DNA from: Paenibacillus auburnensis
GTDB lineage: Bacteria > Bacillota > Bacilli > Paenibacillales > Paenibacillaceae
DNA length: 64,000 nt
NCBI RefSeq assembly: GCF_927798115.1
Contig: NZ_CAKMMG010000005.1
Coordinates: 277,296 to 341,295 of the forward strand
Reading direction: 5' to 3'
The notes beneath the pieces were generated by a model, which saw only the letters and a list, made by a program, of their open reading frames with translations, was not told the origin of the DNA and did no database searches. Made by a program: the position numbers and the translations under genes. Positions within the stretch are counted from its first letter, which is position 1; each line of letters starts with the position of its first letter. Of this stretch, positions 17,401 to 24,992 are shown one piece after another.

Positions 17401-19435
17401 CTGGCTCCCATTCGATCGAATAGGTATGGTACTGTCCGATGGTTCCGTTATCCGGGAACACATATTCCTTGCCGGAGTAGACATTATCCGGCCACTGGGC
17501 CCCGTAATGAATGGTACCGGCAACAGTGTTCGGACGGCTGCCCCAGCCTTCCATAATATCAATTTCGCCGGATGCGGCCCATGATCCGTAGACATAGTCC
17601 TCCGGCAGCATCCAGATTGCCGGCCATAAGCCTTTGCCGGTCGGAGCTTTCGCGCGGATCTCAAATTTGCCGTACTTCTTGCCGAACAGCCCGTTCGTCT
17701 TAATCCGCGAGGAGGTATATTCTTTACCGTTCTGCGCCTCTTTGCGTGCGGTAATAATGAGATTGCCGTTTGCTTCTTTTACATTCTTCTCGTCATTCGT
17801 ATACCATTCCAGCTCATTGTTGCCCCAGCCGGGGTTGCCGACAGCCGAACCGTCTCCAAGATCATAAGTCCACTTCGCGGGATCGATGACACCGTCATTA
17901 AATTCATCATTCCACACCAGCGTCCATGGGTCCGCCGAAGGTGTTGGTGTTGCTGTTGGTTTTGGTGTTGGCGTTGCTGTTGGTGTTGCCGTTGGTGTTG
18001 GTGTTGGCGTTGCTGTTGGTTTTGGTGTTGCTGTTGGTGCAGCCGTTGGGGCTGCTGTAGCGCCAGAACCGGAGGAGCCGCCGCTCGCCGGTGACGGGCT
18101 GGAGGCTGGTGCAACCACCTTCAGCTCACTGCTGCTGCCTTTAGTTAGCGCCGCACCTCCGCTGGTGACGCCCTCGGCGTTATTCGTGACAGCACCAAAG
18201 GTCCCGTTACCCAGCAGCGCTGTGCCAGCGGCATTCGCGGAAATCAGCAGCTCTGCGACCCGGGCATTGCCGACAAGCAGAACCTGGCTTGGGGTATTCA
18301 AGGTAAGCTTCCCCAGCTTGCCGGAGAGGCTCAGCGCTAAGCTGCCTGTTCGGTTGTCGGCTGTACTGGCATTGCTGAACTCACCCTTCAATGTCACCGC
18401 CTTGGCTCCTGGGCGGATTTCAACATCTGTAAATCCAGCCCCGGTCAGCTTTCCTTCCTCCAGTGTTGCCCCGGAGTCAAGCTGTACCGTTCCCACGGCG
18501 GTTCCGCCGCTGGCCTGAATACGCACATTGCCGCCGGGTCTGGCCACCACTACCTTTCCGAGCTTGCTGTTCTCCAGGCTCACGCTATGTTCTCCGCCTC
18601 CGCGGATGAAGGTTGTACCCGTCACTTGCACCCCTTGAAGCATGACGTTACCTTCACCGATCCCTTCCGTAAGGTAGAGATTGCCTTCGATTACCGTGTC
18701 CTTTAAAAGAATATCCGTACTGTTCAGCACTACGTTGCCTTTTACAGTTCCCAAAGAAACCTCTCCCGGCGACGTAACGAGACCGGGAACCATCAGATCC
18801 ACGATCCGGGCCAGCTCAGCGCGGCTGATTGCTCCACCCGGCTTAAATAAGCCTCCGGGATAGCCTTGTAAATAATCGGCTGCCGTTAGTGCCGTAATGG
18901 CATCGGTCAGTTCACTGCCGGCGCCTGCCAAATCCGTGTAAACCGCCTGCGGTTTAATGGCTTCCAGCCGGAAAATCTTCTGCAGCGCCACCGCTGCCTC
19001 GGCACGCGAGAGCATCGCAGAAGGATGAATGAGGTTAGCCGGGTCCACGCTTAAATATCCTGCGGCAATGCCTTTGGCGATATCTTTGCTGAACCAGAGA
19101 TGCCCTGCAGCATCGGCAGGAAGCACAGCTGCCTCGGCCTTGTAATTAAAGATCCGGTTCATAATGACGGCGAACTCCGCCTTCGTCACCTGGTTATTCG
19201 GACGAAAGGTGCCGTCTCCGTACCCTCCGATGATGCCAGTGTCACTCCAGCGCTGCACCGACCGGGCAGCCCAATGGTCCGCTTTCACATCAGTAAACGC
19301 TTTCATATTACTGGCTGCAGCAGACTGCTGTGTACTTGACGCTGGCGCTGCAGTAACGGCCCCGCTGCCCAAAGGCGACAACAGTCCGGTTACTAGGGCC
19401 ACGGCAGCAAGCGCCGCCGAAATATTCTTTTTCAT
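14432..19435 (-). CDS. Cell-surface SLH-GH16 endo-beta-1,3-glucanase with multiple CBM4/9-type modules
   Basis: 1667-residue secreted enzyme predicted to hydrolyse laminarin-type beta-1,3(-1,4)-glucans at the cell surface. Order: signal peptide (1-~30), three SLH repeats (~45-215; DVKADHWAARSVQRWSDTGI, FRPNNQVTKAEF) for binding wall polysaccharide, a beta-rich solenoid-like spacer (~220-440), a Pro/Thr linker (~455-500), the GH16 catalytic domain (~505-755) with the GEIDIMEG nucleophile/acid motif near residue 623, then five CBM4/9-like modules, each beginning with a 'NG-F' motif (NNGF, NGTF, NGDF, NGSF, NGTF). A DUF1533-like module lies between the third and fourth. ATG follows GAGGAGGAATAC. 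It is divergent from a LacI regulator with a LacI-type operator in its leader, so induction by beta-glucan sugars is likely. Confidence 0.93.
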   Translation of the reverse strand: MKKNISAALAAVALVTGLLSPLGSGAVTAAPASSTQQSAAASNMKAFTDVKADHWAARSVQRWSDTGIIGGYGDGTFRPNNQVTKAEFAVIMNRIFNYKAEAAVLPADAAGHLWFSKDIAKGIAAGYLSVDPANLIHPSAMLSRAEAAVALQKIFRLEAIKPQAVYTDLAGAGSELTDAITALTAADYLQGYPGGLFKPGGAISRAELARIVDLMVPGLVTSPGEVSLGTVKGNVVLNSTDILLKDTVIEGNLYLTEGIGEGNVMLQGVQVTGTTFIRGGGEHSVSLENSKLGKVVVARPGGNVRIQASGGTAVGTVQLDSGATLEEGKLTGAGFTDVEIRPGAKAVTLKGEFSNASTADNRTGSLALSLSGKLGKLTLNTPSQVLLVGNARVAELLISANAAGTALLGNGTFGAVTNNAEGVTSGGAALTKGSSSELKVVAPASSPSPASGGSSGSGATAAPTAAPTATPKPTATPTPTPTATPTATPTPKPTATPTPSADPWTLVWNDEFNDGVIDPAKWTYDLGDGSAVGNPGWGNNELEWYTNDEKNVKEANGNLIITARKEAQNGKEYTSSRIKTNGLFGKKYGKFEIRAKAPTGKGLWPAIWMLPEDYVYGSWAASGEIDIMEGWGSRPNTVAGTIHYGAQWPDNVYSGKEYVFPDNGTIGQYHTYSIEWEPGEIRWYVDGVLYSTKNDWYSLSSGQPANNAYPAPFNQEFHLLLNLAVGGNFDGNPTAETVFPQSMEVDYVRVYELTGRAYREPVPVTLPKEPYLEGSLAPLADGNFIHNNGFTEQVEGDAGMGIPNTAHWVLYKEDGAGATVSLEPVNGQNFLKVNISSAGGNSYSIQPQAIVSLAKGRFYKLSFDAKTDSARSINARLTGGASRGYQAYSPGLKAELTGTLGHYEMMFQMKENSDIAARVEFNLGTNSSPVWLGNARLEEIDSIPFEHDSAKMPLGSGNHLYNGTFDLGETDRLSYWHTVASSGAEVSSHVDGEGQLQLQITGSGAAGADVILLQKGIFLVQGQDYKLTFDAAVSSARTAVVELRGKDGTLYASQEVQLPAGAHSITAEFPGLAGATDHEGQFVLRLGGSPGTVRLDNFVLLRTSTYYDPSLVYYPLVNGDFSFGWSSWERLLTEQGGQSTAAVTDGAAKFSISNTGSQNYSVMLFQNGLKVASGTEYIIEFDAKSSVARKISVNAENASYKPSFSQTIDVSPAGAHYRFEFRQGEKDTLSLKFLMGKVDGVSIPGSHDITIDNVKFEIKNAPAKPQELQGDSSNNRVGQPIELTFIDNAAWRSKIGAVKVNGTAVADGQYTVQPGVITIAAAAFPTEGSYTVTVEAGGYVNAAVTQAILANDHNLVVNGSFSSGRTGWSTWSGEGGAAVFSADEGVANIAISAAGSQTWANQFFQEGIQLQAGKTYELSFKAKSTVPRQIIVEYSGTSAASAQARFNITATWATYKAQFTVADGSPLKLNVLIGASAGDDKTADSTPHTLSLDDIVISEVTGSTPVEPASGTLDNGTFDAAKGLTGWTQYFDGTGSAQALNGELAVSLTGTGGANFSAQVDYAELKLEQGKTYKLTFQARSDIDRLIEVAVEHKGGDYTKYLPARQVALTDEMSEYSYTFTMDGATDSLVHLVFLMGLIAGNSAETNQAVKAGNQIVIDNVTLVEIP
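17937..18055 (-). repeat. Degenerate tandem repeat coding for the Pro/Thr linker
   Basis: Imperfect 6-, 12- and 18-bp tandem units (GTTGGTGTTGCT-type on the plus strand) encoding alternating Pro-Thr/Ala residues between the spacer and the GH16 domain. Such repeats are prone to length change between strains. Confidence 0.8.
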
Positions 19436-19481
19436 CCAGTGTATTCCTCCTCAATGTACAGTAACGTTTCCTCTTGCGAAT

Positions 19482-19499
19482 ATCGAAATCGGTTTCGAT
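19482..19499. promoter_or_regulatory. LacI-type operator between the GH16 gene and lacI
   Basis: ATCGAAATCGGTTTCGAT: 7-bp arms ATCGAAA/TTTCGAT around a CG-containing centre, ~50 bases upstream of the glucanase start and 18 bases before the -35 of the divergent regulator, so one bound dimer could control both. Confidence 0.7.
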
Positions 19500-19517
19500 T
19501 TATCCGACAAGAATTGT

Positions 19518-19546
19518 TTGACTTGTTTCGGGAAGTTGAATAGACT
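19518..19546 (+). promoter_or_regulatory. Promoter of the LacI-family regulator gene
   Basis: TTGACT (19518-19523), a 17-base spacer and TAGACT (19541-19546), giving a ~110-base leader before the ATG. Confidence 0.55.
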
Positions 19547-19660
19547 TAAATGTGATTATTTTTTGTACCGGATATAAGCCTAAAATTCATAAAATAACGG
19601 CATTATAGCAGTCTTCTCAGTTCTTGCTCATTATTAAGCGGAGGGTGGACAATCGTACCA

Positions 19661-20677
19661 ATGAACATCAAAAAAATTGCCGAAATGGCCGGTGTATCTG
19701 TCTCTACCGTTTCGAAAATCATGAATAATTACAGTGATGTTTCCGAAAAAACGAAACAAAGGGTACTGGAGATTATTGAACAAACCGGATATTCCCCCTC
19801 TAACTCCGCTAAAACGCTGGCCACCAAGAAGTCCAATCTGATCGGTGTTATTTTTGCCGGTGAGCTTAATGTGGAAATTACGCATCCTTTTTTTGTGGAG
19901 GTACTGAACTCCTTCAAGAAGCAGATGGGCGTGCTGGGTTACGACCTAATCTTTTTCTCCAATGAGAAGTTCATCAGCGGCGGAGATTACTTATCCCGTT
20001 GCGTACATTTCCATGTGGACGGCTGTGTGATCATCTCAGGGGAAAAGATGGAGCCGGCCATCCATGATCTGGATATGAGCAGCATTCCCTGCATCGGCGT
20101 AGACCTGGAGCTTAAGGGCAGAAAGTCCGGATACGTGATGTCGGATAATTTTCAGATCGCCTCCAAGGTTGTGGAGCATTTCTATCTGCTGGGCTACAGG
20201 GAGCTGGGCTTCATCGGCAGCACGGGCGACTCGGATATCTCTAATCAGCGGGAAGCAGGATATATCAAGGCGATCGAAAGCTTCGGTCTGACGCTTAATC
20301 CCAATTGGTTCGCGCATGGTGATGATTTCTTTGAGCCTAGCGGCTACGCGGCGATGCAGCGTCTGCTTGAGAGCGGCAGTCTGCCCCGGGCCATTTTTGC
20401 CGCATCTGATTTACTGGCTCTCGGGGCGATCCGTGCCCTGAAGGAGCATGGACTTCGCATTCCTGAGGATGTTGCCGTAATCGGCTGTGATGATATCGAA
20501 GCCTGCAAATACACCAGCCCTACGCTGACCACGATCCGCCAGAACAAGGAACGCCTCGGGGTGCTTGCCGCCCACATGCTGTTTGACCTCATCAACAACC
20601 AGTCAGAAGGCGGCTCCTTTGTCGTTGAGCCCGCCCTGATCATCCGCGAATCCTGCGGCAGCGGCTTGAACCGCTGA
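19661..20677 (+). CDS. LacI-family transcriptional regulator (probable regulator of the GH16 gene)
   Basis: 338-residue LacI/GalR protein: N-terminal HTH (MNIKKIAEMAGVSVSTVSKIMNNYSDVSEKTKQ), hinge (SNSAKTLATKK) and a periplasmic-binding-protein-like effector domain (NLIGVIFAG, FHVDGCVIISGEKM, GYRELGFIGSTGDSD, ALGAIRALKEHGLRIPEDVAVIGCDDIE, TTIRQNKERLGVLAAHMLFDLI). A sugar effector is likely but cannot be identified. The nearest Shine-Dalgarno (GGAGGG) is 16 bases from the ATG, further than usual, yet no better in-frame start exists. It is divergent from the SLH-GH16 gene with an operator between, so it probably regulates that gene and itself. Confidence 0.88.
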   Translation: MNIKKIAEMAGVSVSTVSKIMNNYSDVSEKTKQRVLEIIEQTGYSPSNSAKTLATKKSNLIGVIFAGELNVEITHPFFVEVLNSFKKQMGVLGYDLIFFSNEKFISGGDYLSRCVHFHVDGCVIISGEKMEPAIHDLDMSSIPCIGVDLELKGRKSGYVMSDNFQIASKVVEHFYLLGYRELGFIGSTGDSDISNQREAGYIKAIESFGLTLNPNWFAHGDDFFEPSGYAAMQRLLESGSLPRAIFAASDLLALGAIRALKEHGLRIPEDVAVIGCDDIEACKYTSPTLTTIRQNKERLGVLAAHMLFDLINNQSEGGSFVVEPALIIRESCGSGLNR

Positions 20678-20750
20678 CAACGAATTCCGGCGGCGCCATT
20701 CTCGAAGACTGAGCTTACGAACCGCGGATTCGGAAACAATTCCGAATTTA

Positions 20751-20931
20751 ATTGCACTTTGTACAGTAGAAAAAGGCCATAAAGCGACCCGCAGCGATTC
20801 TATTGTACTCTGTACAGTTAAAATGGTCTGAATCGCAAAATCCATCCCATTTCCGCAAATTCAGTTGTACAGAATACAATTAAACCCGGTTTCCGGCCCA
20901 TACTGAGCGATTCTATTGCACAAAATGCAAT
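20751..20931. repeat. Four-copy dyad repeat family
   Basis: Copies: 20751-20767 (ATTGCACTTTGTACAGT), 20802-20818 (ATTGTACTCTGTACAGT), 20863-20880 in reverse orientation (reads ATTGTATTCTGTACAACT), and 20915-20931 (ATTGCACAAAATGCAAT). The second and fourth are both preceded by GCGATTCT. Each has imperfect two-fold symmetry. Confidence 0.6.
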
Positions 20932-21084
20932 TATAACGAATACGGCCTTGAACTCTACCCGATATTCCTCCAGGCAGACCGCCAAGTAAACCATGAAATG
21001 AACTCCGCAAATGACACCTCTGAGATTCCAACGCTGTGAATAAGAAAGCTCATGAAGAACAGGCGCTACGCGATCCCCCCTCAC

Positions 21085-21107
21085 CGAAAACGTTTTCGAT
21101 AATATAA
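21085..21107 (+). promoter_or_regulatory. Lone LacI/cre-like palindrome followed by a -10-like hexamer
   Basis: CGAAAACGTTTTCG (21085-21098) is a perfect 14-bp palindrome with a central CG. TATAAT follows at 21102-21107, but there is no good -35 and no gene in the sense direction before the fabH 3' end. Confidence 0.4.
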
Positions 21108-21224
21108 TCTCTCATTTCAAGTTAGCCTTCAAGGCACGGTTTTTCTGATTTCAGGGTCCATTTTTCGGATATGAGGGGGAGAGAACCCCAATCAGCCTCT
21201 CCCCCCGCAGCTGGTTACGCAGCT

Positions 21225-22235
21225 CTATAAAACAGCAGGCGGCATAACCTGCTCATCCAGCCTAAGCTCAACCAGCAGGCCGGCTTGCGCCAGACCGGCA
21301 CCGAATCCGTAGAGCAGTGCACGCTGGCCGCTCTGCACCTTGCCTTCGCGGATGCCGAGGTCCAGCGCAAGCGGAATACTGGCGGCAGAGGTATTGCCGA
21401 AGTATTCGAGGCTATACAGCGCCTGCTCAAACGGATACTCCAGGCGCTCACAAATCGGCTCAATCATCCGCAGATTGGCGCTGTGCGGGATGAACCAGTC
21501 CACCTGCGCAAGCGTTGCTCCGGCGTTGTCCAGTACCTGCCGCACCCCTTGCGGAACCGTACGCACCGCCCATTTGAACACCTCCCGGCCGTTCTGCACC
21601 AGCTTCCCGGTATCCGAAAGCGCTACGCCGTTAACTCTACTTGCCAGTCCCGTGCGGTAGACATGATGCGCCCCGCCGCCGTCACTGCTGAGATGGAAGC
21701 CCAGAAAACGGTCCTGCTGCTCATCCGCCTCCACGAGCACTGCACCGGCCCCGTCGCCAAACAGGATGCAGGTACTGCGGTCACTATAGTCCGTGATTTT
21801 GGACAGTGTATCAGCTCCGAGCACGAGCACCTTACGGTGCAGGCCGGAAGCCACATAGGCGTGGGCGGTGTGCAGCGCATAGACAAAGCCGGCACAGGCA
21901 GCGCTCATATCGACCGCTCCGGCAGTCAGCGGAATGCCGAGACGGTGCTGGATGATGGAGGCTACCGAGGGAAAGGAAAAGTCAGCGGTGCTCGTAGCCA
22001 CGATAACCATGTCCACATCCGCAGCAGTTTTTCCGTAACGTGTCAGCAAATCCCGGACAGCAGCAACGCATAAATCACTGGTATATTCATCCTCACGGCT
22101 GATTCTGCGTTCACGGATACCCGTCCGCTGCACAATCCACTCATCATTCGTCTCCACCATTTGCTCCAAATCGCTGTTAATCAGCCTGCGGGCAGGGACA
22201 TATGATCCGATGGCTGTAATTTTCGCACCCTTCAT
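21225..22235 (-). CDS. fabH: Beta-ketoacyl-ACP synthase III
   Basis: Condensing enzyme that starts fatty acid synthesis by joining a short acyl-CoA (in this group often branched) to malonyl-ACP in the cytosol. The catalytic triad is visible: Cys114 in SAACAGF, His251 in WFIPHSANLRMIE and Asn281 in YFGNTSAAS. 336 residues, slightly longer than the ~310-330 usual, with the standard GDGAGAVLVE segment. ATG at 22235 follows GAGGTGAGTG. It stands alone rather than in a fab operon, but its promoter carries a FapR-type operator, so it should respond to malonyl-CoA like other lipid-synthesis genes. It is likely one of two or more fabH paralogues in the genome (inference). Confidence 0.93.
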   Translation of the reverse strand: MKGAKITAIGSYVPARRLINSDLEQMVETNDEWIVQRTGIRERRISREDEYTSDLCVAAVRDLLTRYGKTAADVDMVIVATSTADFSFPSVASIIQHRLGIPLTAGAVDMSAACAGFVYALHTAHAYVASGLHRKVLVLGADTLSKITDYSDRSTCILFGDGAGAVLVEADEQQDRFLGFHLSSDGGGAHHVYRTGLASRVNGVALSDTGKLVQNGREVFKWAVRTVPQGVRQVLDNAGATLAQVDWFIPHSANLRMIEPICERLEYPFEQALYSLEYFGNTSAASIPLALDLGIREGKVQSGQRALLYGFGAGLAQAGLLVELRLDEQVMPPAVL

Positions 22236-22271
22236 TTTTCACTCACCTCGTATAGTTTATAGTATCTGGTA

Positions 22272-22288
22272 TTAGTACTTGGTACTAA
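22272..22288. promoter_or_regulatory. FapR-type operator
   Basis: TTAGTACTTGGTACTAA, 17 bp with perfect 7-bp arms, close to the known Bacillus FapR consensus (TTAGTACCTRGTACTAA, from memory). It begins at the -10 and covers the start-site region of fabH, fitting repression relieved by malonyl-CoA. Confidence 0.85.
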
Positions 22289-22316
22289 TTATATCCGGAC
22301 GCACGGTAAATTGCAA
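22288..22316 (-). promoter_or_regulatory. fabH promoter
   Basis: On the minus strand TTGCAA (22311-22316), a 17-base spacer and TATAAT (22288-22293), overlapping the FapR-type operator by one base. Confidence 0.75.
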
Positions 22317-22337
22317 AATAAGAATACTGGAAAGCCG

Positions 22338-22375
22338 ACAAAAAAGAGCCATGACCTCAAGTGAGGCCACAGCTC
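22338..22375 (-). terminator. Terminator of the pectin-oligomer operon
   Basis: GAGC..CCTC pairs with GAGG..GCTC around an AAGT loop (22346-22375). On the minus strand TTTTTTG follows. It lies ~75 bp past the GH28 stop. Confidence 0.8.
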
Positions 22376-22451
22376 CATTTAAAATTACTTATAATGCTAA
22401 TGCTTGCTAAATAGCAAACCTGTTTACGTGGTTTCCTTCAGGCGTTTTCTT

Positions 22452-23795
22452 TCATGTATTCGCCGGCATAACTTCAACCTGTTCAACAAGCTTTTCCGGC
22501 TTGGCGGTGTTTCTGGATACACAACTGATGACCTGAACATTCTCACCATTCTCCACATAAAAAGCAGGACCTTCATGGTTCTCGACCGTCACCTGGTGAA
22601 ACTGGACATCACGCACATTCCCCAGAAAAAATCCGCGGTTATTCATGTTATCGATGCCTGTCATCATATCCGGGTGGCCGGGAACCGCATTTTGGGCCAT
22701 TGAGATATCGACACTCGTGAAGCTGATTTCCGAAACATACTGCTCTGCCAGCCCATACAGAAAACCTGCGGCGGCATGGACGTTGCGGGCGGTGATATTG
22801 GCGAAATGAATCCGCCTTACAGCCGGCGTCTCCACGGTCACCGGATAGGGATTTTTATCCCAGACATACTTCTCTTTGCCCTTGGGCCCGCAGAAATAAT
22901 ACAGGTTGATCGTAAACGGGCAGATAACACCGTCCATCACGATATTGCTGACCCGGATATCTTCAATGATCCCGCCGCGTCCCCGCCGTGATTTCATGCG
23001 GATTCCGCGGTCCGTCTCCTTGAATACACAGTTGCTGATCGTCACATTGCGGATATCTCCGCTCATCTCACTGCCCAGCACCACCGCTCCGTGCCCGTGG
23101 ATCATCGTGCAGTTCATGATCGAAATATTCTCGCAAGGGATACGCTCTGCTGTATCTTCGGTTCCCGCTTTGATCGCAATGCAATCATCGCCGACATCGA
23201 TGTTACAATTACTGATCCGTACGCCTGAACAGGACTCCGGATTGATCCCGTCCGTATTCGGCGAATCCGCCGGGTTCAGGATCGAGATATTATCGATGGT
23301 CACATTGCTGCACTGAATCGGATTGACCGTCCAGCTCGGTGAATTCAGCAGCGTCACGTCTTTGATCGTAACCCTGCGGCAGTTGTTCAGGCCGATCAGC
23401 GTCGGCCGGGGATACTCCAGCGCCTCCGGATGATTCCGGTGCTTGTTCCACCAGGGTGCGCCGTTACCTTCCAAGGTCCCGCTTCCGGTAATAGATACAT
23501 TCACTGCATTCTCAGCGTAAATACAGGGGGAATGAACTTGGCGCTTCACTCCCTCCCAGCGTGCCTCTACCGCCGGATAGTCTGCCGGATCTGTGCTGAA
23601 GCTCAGCACCGCCCCGGGGCTTAAGCGCAGCTCAATGTTGCTCCCCAGCCGCACCGCTCCGGTAATGAAGGTTCCTGCGGGAACATAAACTATTCCCCCT
23701 CCATGATTACCGGCTACTTCAATAGCGGCCGCAATAGCACCGGTCGCGGGGACCGGGCTATCTTTGAGCGCACCGTAATCTACAATGTTATACAA
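22452..23795 (-). CDS. GH28 family glycoside hydrolase (polygalacturonase / rhamnogalacturonan type)
   Basis: 447-residue right-handed beta-helix enzyme of family GH28, which cleaves galacturonate linkages in pectic chains. GH28 motifs are present: NTDG (180-183), GDDC (Asp203/Asp204), GHG (234-236) and RMK (266-268, in place of the usual RIK). There is no signal peptide, so it acts inside the cell on imported oligosaccharides, as an exo-type enzyme would. The start is a TTG at 23795: AAAGGAGAG sits 8-9 bases upstream, and the residues right after it (YNIVDYGA) are the normal first beta strand. It is the last gene of the operon, after GH105. Confidence 0.9.
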   Translation of the reverse strand: MYNIVDYGALKDSPVPATGAIAAAIEVAGNHGGGIVYVPAGTFITGAVRLGSNIELRLSPGAVLSFSTDPADYPAVEARWEGVKRQVHSPCIYAENAVNVSITGSGTLEGNGAPWWNKHRNHPEALEYPRPTLIGLNNCRRVTIKDVTLLNSPSWTVNPIQCSNVTIDNISILNPADSPNTDGINPESCSGVRISNCNIDVGDDCIAIKAGTEDTAERIPCENISIMNCTMIHGHGAVVLGSEMSGDIRNVTISNCVFKETDRGIRMKSRRGRGGIIEDIRVSNIVMDGVICPFTINLYYFCGPKGKEKYVWDKNPYPVTVETPAVRRIHFANITARNVHAAAGFLYGLAEQYVSEISFTSVDISMAQNAVPGHPDMMTGIDNMNNRGFFLGNVRDVQFHQVTVENHEGPAFYVENGENVQVISCVSRNTAKPEKLVEQVEVMPANT

Positions 23796-23837
23796 CTGCA
23801 GCTCTCTCCTTTCGCGTACTTTTGAACCGCATTTCCG

Positions 23838-24944
23838 TTAATCCGCAGGATACAGAGACTGCATCTCCACGCAAGCCATCACCAGCGCCCCAACGCCGTG
23901 AAGGTCATTGCTTACTTTAGGGCGGGTGACGTAGTTCTCGTAATCACCCGCAGAAGTGCCGATGCAGATGTCCGGGAGAATCAGCCGGCCCTGTTCATCC
24001 TGCTGCAGCACCCTGATCAGCCCCTCGTAGCCTTTCCGGGCCGCAGCCATTGCTCCTGCTTCATCCGTAGCAAGGCCCAGCTTCACCGCTTTGGCAATGG
24101 TATACACGAACAGGCATGAGCCGGAAGTCTCCAGCCAATTGTCCGGCTCAGCGCCTTTGTCAACAACCTGATACCACAGACCGCTCACCGGGTCCTGATA
24201 ACGGATCAGCGCCTGCACGAATTCACTCAGTGCAGCGGCCAGCTCCGGCTGTCCTGGCTCTTCTGCCGGCAGCAGGTCCAGGAACTGTGACAAGGCCAGA
24301 CCGTACCAGCCGAGCGAGCGGCTCCAGAATTCAGGGGAGCAGCCCGTATCCTTATCGGCCCAAGGCATACGCCGGCTCTCATCCCAGGCATGATAGAGCA
24401 GGCCCGTCGCTTCATCCTTCATATATTTGCGCATCAGCTTCTCCTGATGCAGTACACTTTGACGAAGCTCTTCTTCGCCATAGACATTCGCATATTTCAG
24501 CGAGAAGACTCCAGCCATATACAGACCGTCGAGCCACATCTGATACGGATATTTATCCTTATGCCAATAGCCGCCTTCGGACGTCCGGTTGACCGTCCGC
24601 AGCAGATTCCGCAGCTTCTCTGCAGCAATCTTATACTTCTCTTTGCCTGTCCGCTCATGCAGCGAGAACAGCAGCAGCCCCGCCTGTACCGCATCCAGCT
24701 CATCCCGGGCAAAATAGAAATTACCGTATTCATCCACAAGATCATCTACATACGCCTGAATATATTCGATATAACGCTCTTCCCCGGCAGCTTGCCACAG
24801 CAGCTCCATTCCGCACAGAAACACGCCTTGATGGTAGTGCCAGCGGTGGGCAGGAGGAAGCTCTCCCGCCTGATAAGTATCCATTAAAGAATCACAGGCC
24901 TTGCGGGCCCATTCCATGGGCGTTTTTGGCAGACTGCCTATCAT
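23838..24944 (-). CDS. GH105 unsaturated rhamnogalacturonyl/glucuronyl hydrolase (YteR/YesR-like)
   Basis: Cytosolic (alpha/alpha)6-barrel enzyme that removes the unsaturated uronic acid left by pectate or rhamnogalacturonan lyases. Family features include HRWHYHQGVFLCGMELLW, DELDAVQAGLLLFSL, YPYQMWLDGLYMAG (candidate catalytic Asp), CSPEFWSRSLGWYGLAL and GSCLFVYTIAKAVKLG. The open frame reaches 24992 as a TTG, but AGGAAGAG sits 6 bases before the ATG at 24944, giving 368 residues, near YteR length (373). No signal peptide. It lies between the LplC-type permease and the GH28 gene in one operon, so uptake and stepwise breakdown of unsaturated pectic oligomers is the likely task. Confidence 0.9.
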   Translation of the reverse strand: MIGSLPKTPMEWARKACDSLMDTYQAGELPPAHRWHYHQGVFLCGMELLWQAAGEERYIEYIQAYVDDLVDEYGNFYFARDELDAVQAGLLLFSLHERTGKEKYKIAAEKLRNLLRTVNRTSEGGYWHKDKYPYQMWLDGLYMAGVFSLKYANVYGEEELRQSVLHQEKLMRKYMKDEATGLLYHAWDESRRMPWADKDTGCSPEFWSRSLGWYGLALSQFLDLLPAEEPGQPELAAALSEFVQALIRYQDPVSGLWYQVVDKGAEPDNWLETSGSCLFVYTIAKAVKLGLATDEAGAMAAARKGYEGLIRVLQQDEQGRLILPDICIGTSAGDYENYVTRPKVSNDLHGVGALVMACVEMQSLYPAD

Positions 24945-24992
24945 CTCTCTTCCTACCCCTTCCATATCAGTATCAGAGTCTCTGTATCGCAA

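Larger units (their letters stand above)
20678..21224. other. 547-bp convergent intergenic region with dyad repeats and a lone LacI-type palindrome
   Basis: This gap between the ends of lacI and fabH has no credible gene. It contains four copies of a dyad related to ATTGYAC-N(3)-GTRCAAT (20751-20931) and, at 21085-21098, the perfect palindrome CGAAAACGTTTTCG followed by TATAAT at 21102. No terminator with a U run is evident for either flanking gene. Confidence 0.6.

Noticed and set aside
17937..18055. CRISPR-like repeat array
   Set aside because: The repetition is a continuous Pro/Thr codon repeat inside a reading frame, with no spacers and no cas genes.
17886..18518. 210-codon Val/Gly-rich open frame on the plus strand
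   Set aside because: It is the complement of the Pro/Thr linker repeat and spacer of the glucanase gene, which explains its low-complexity translation.
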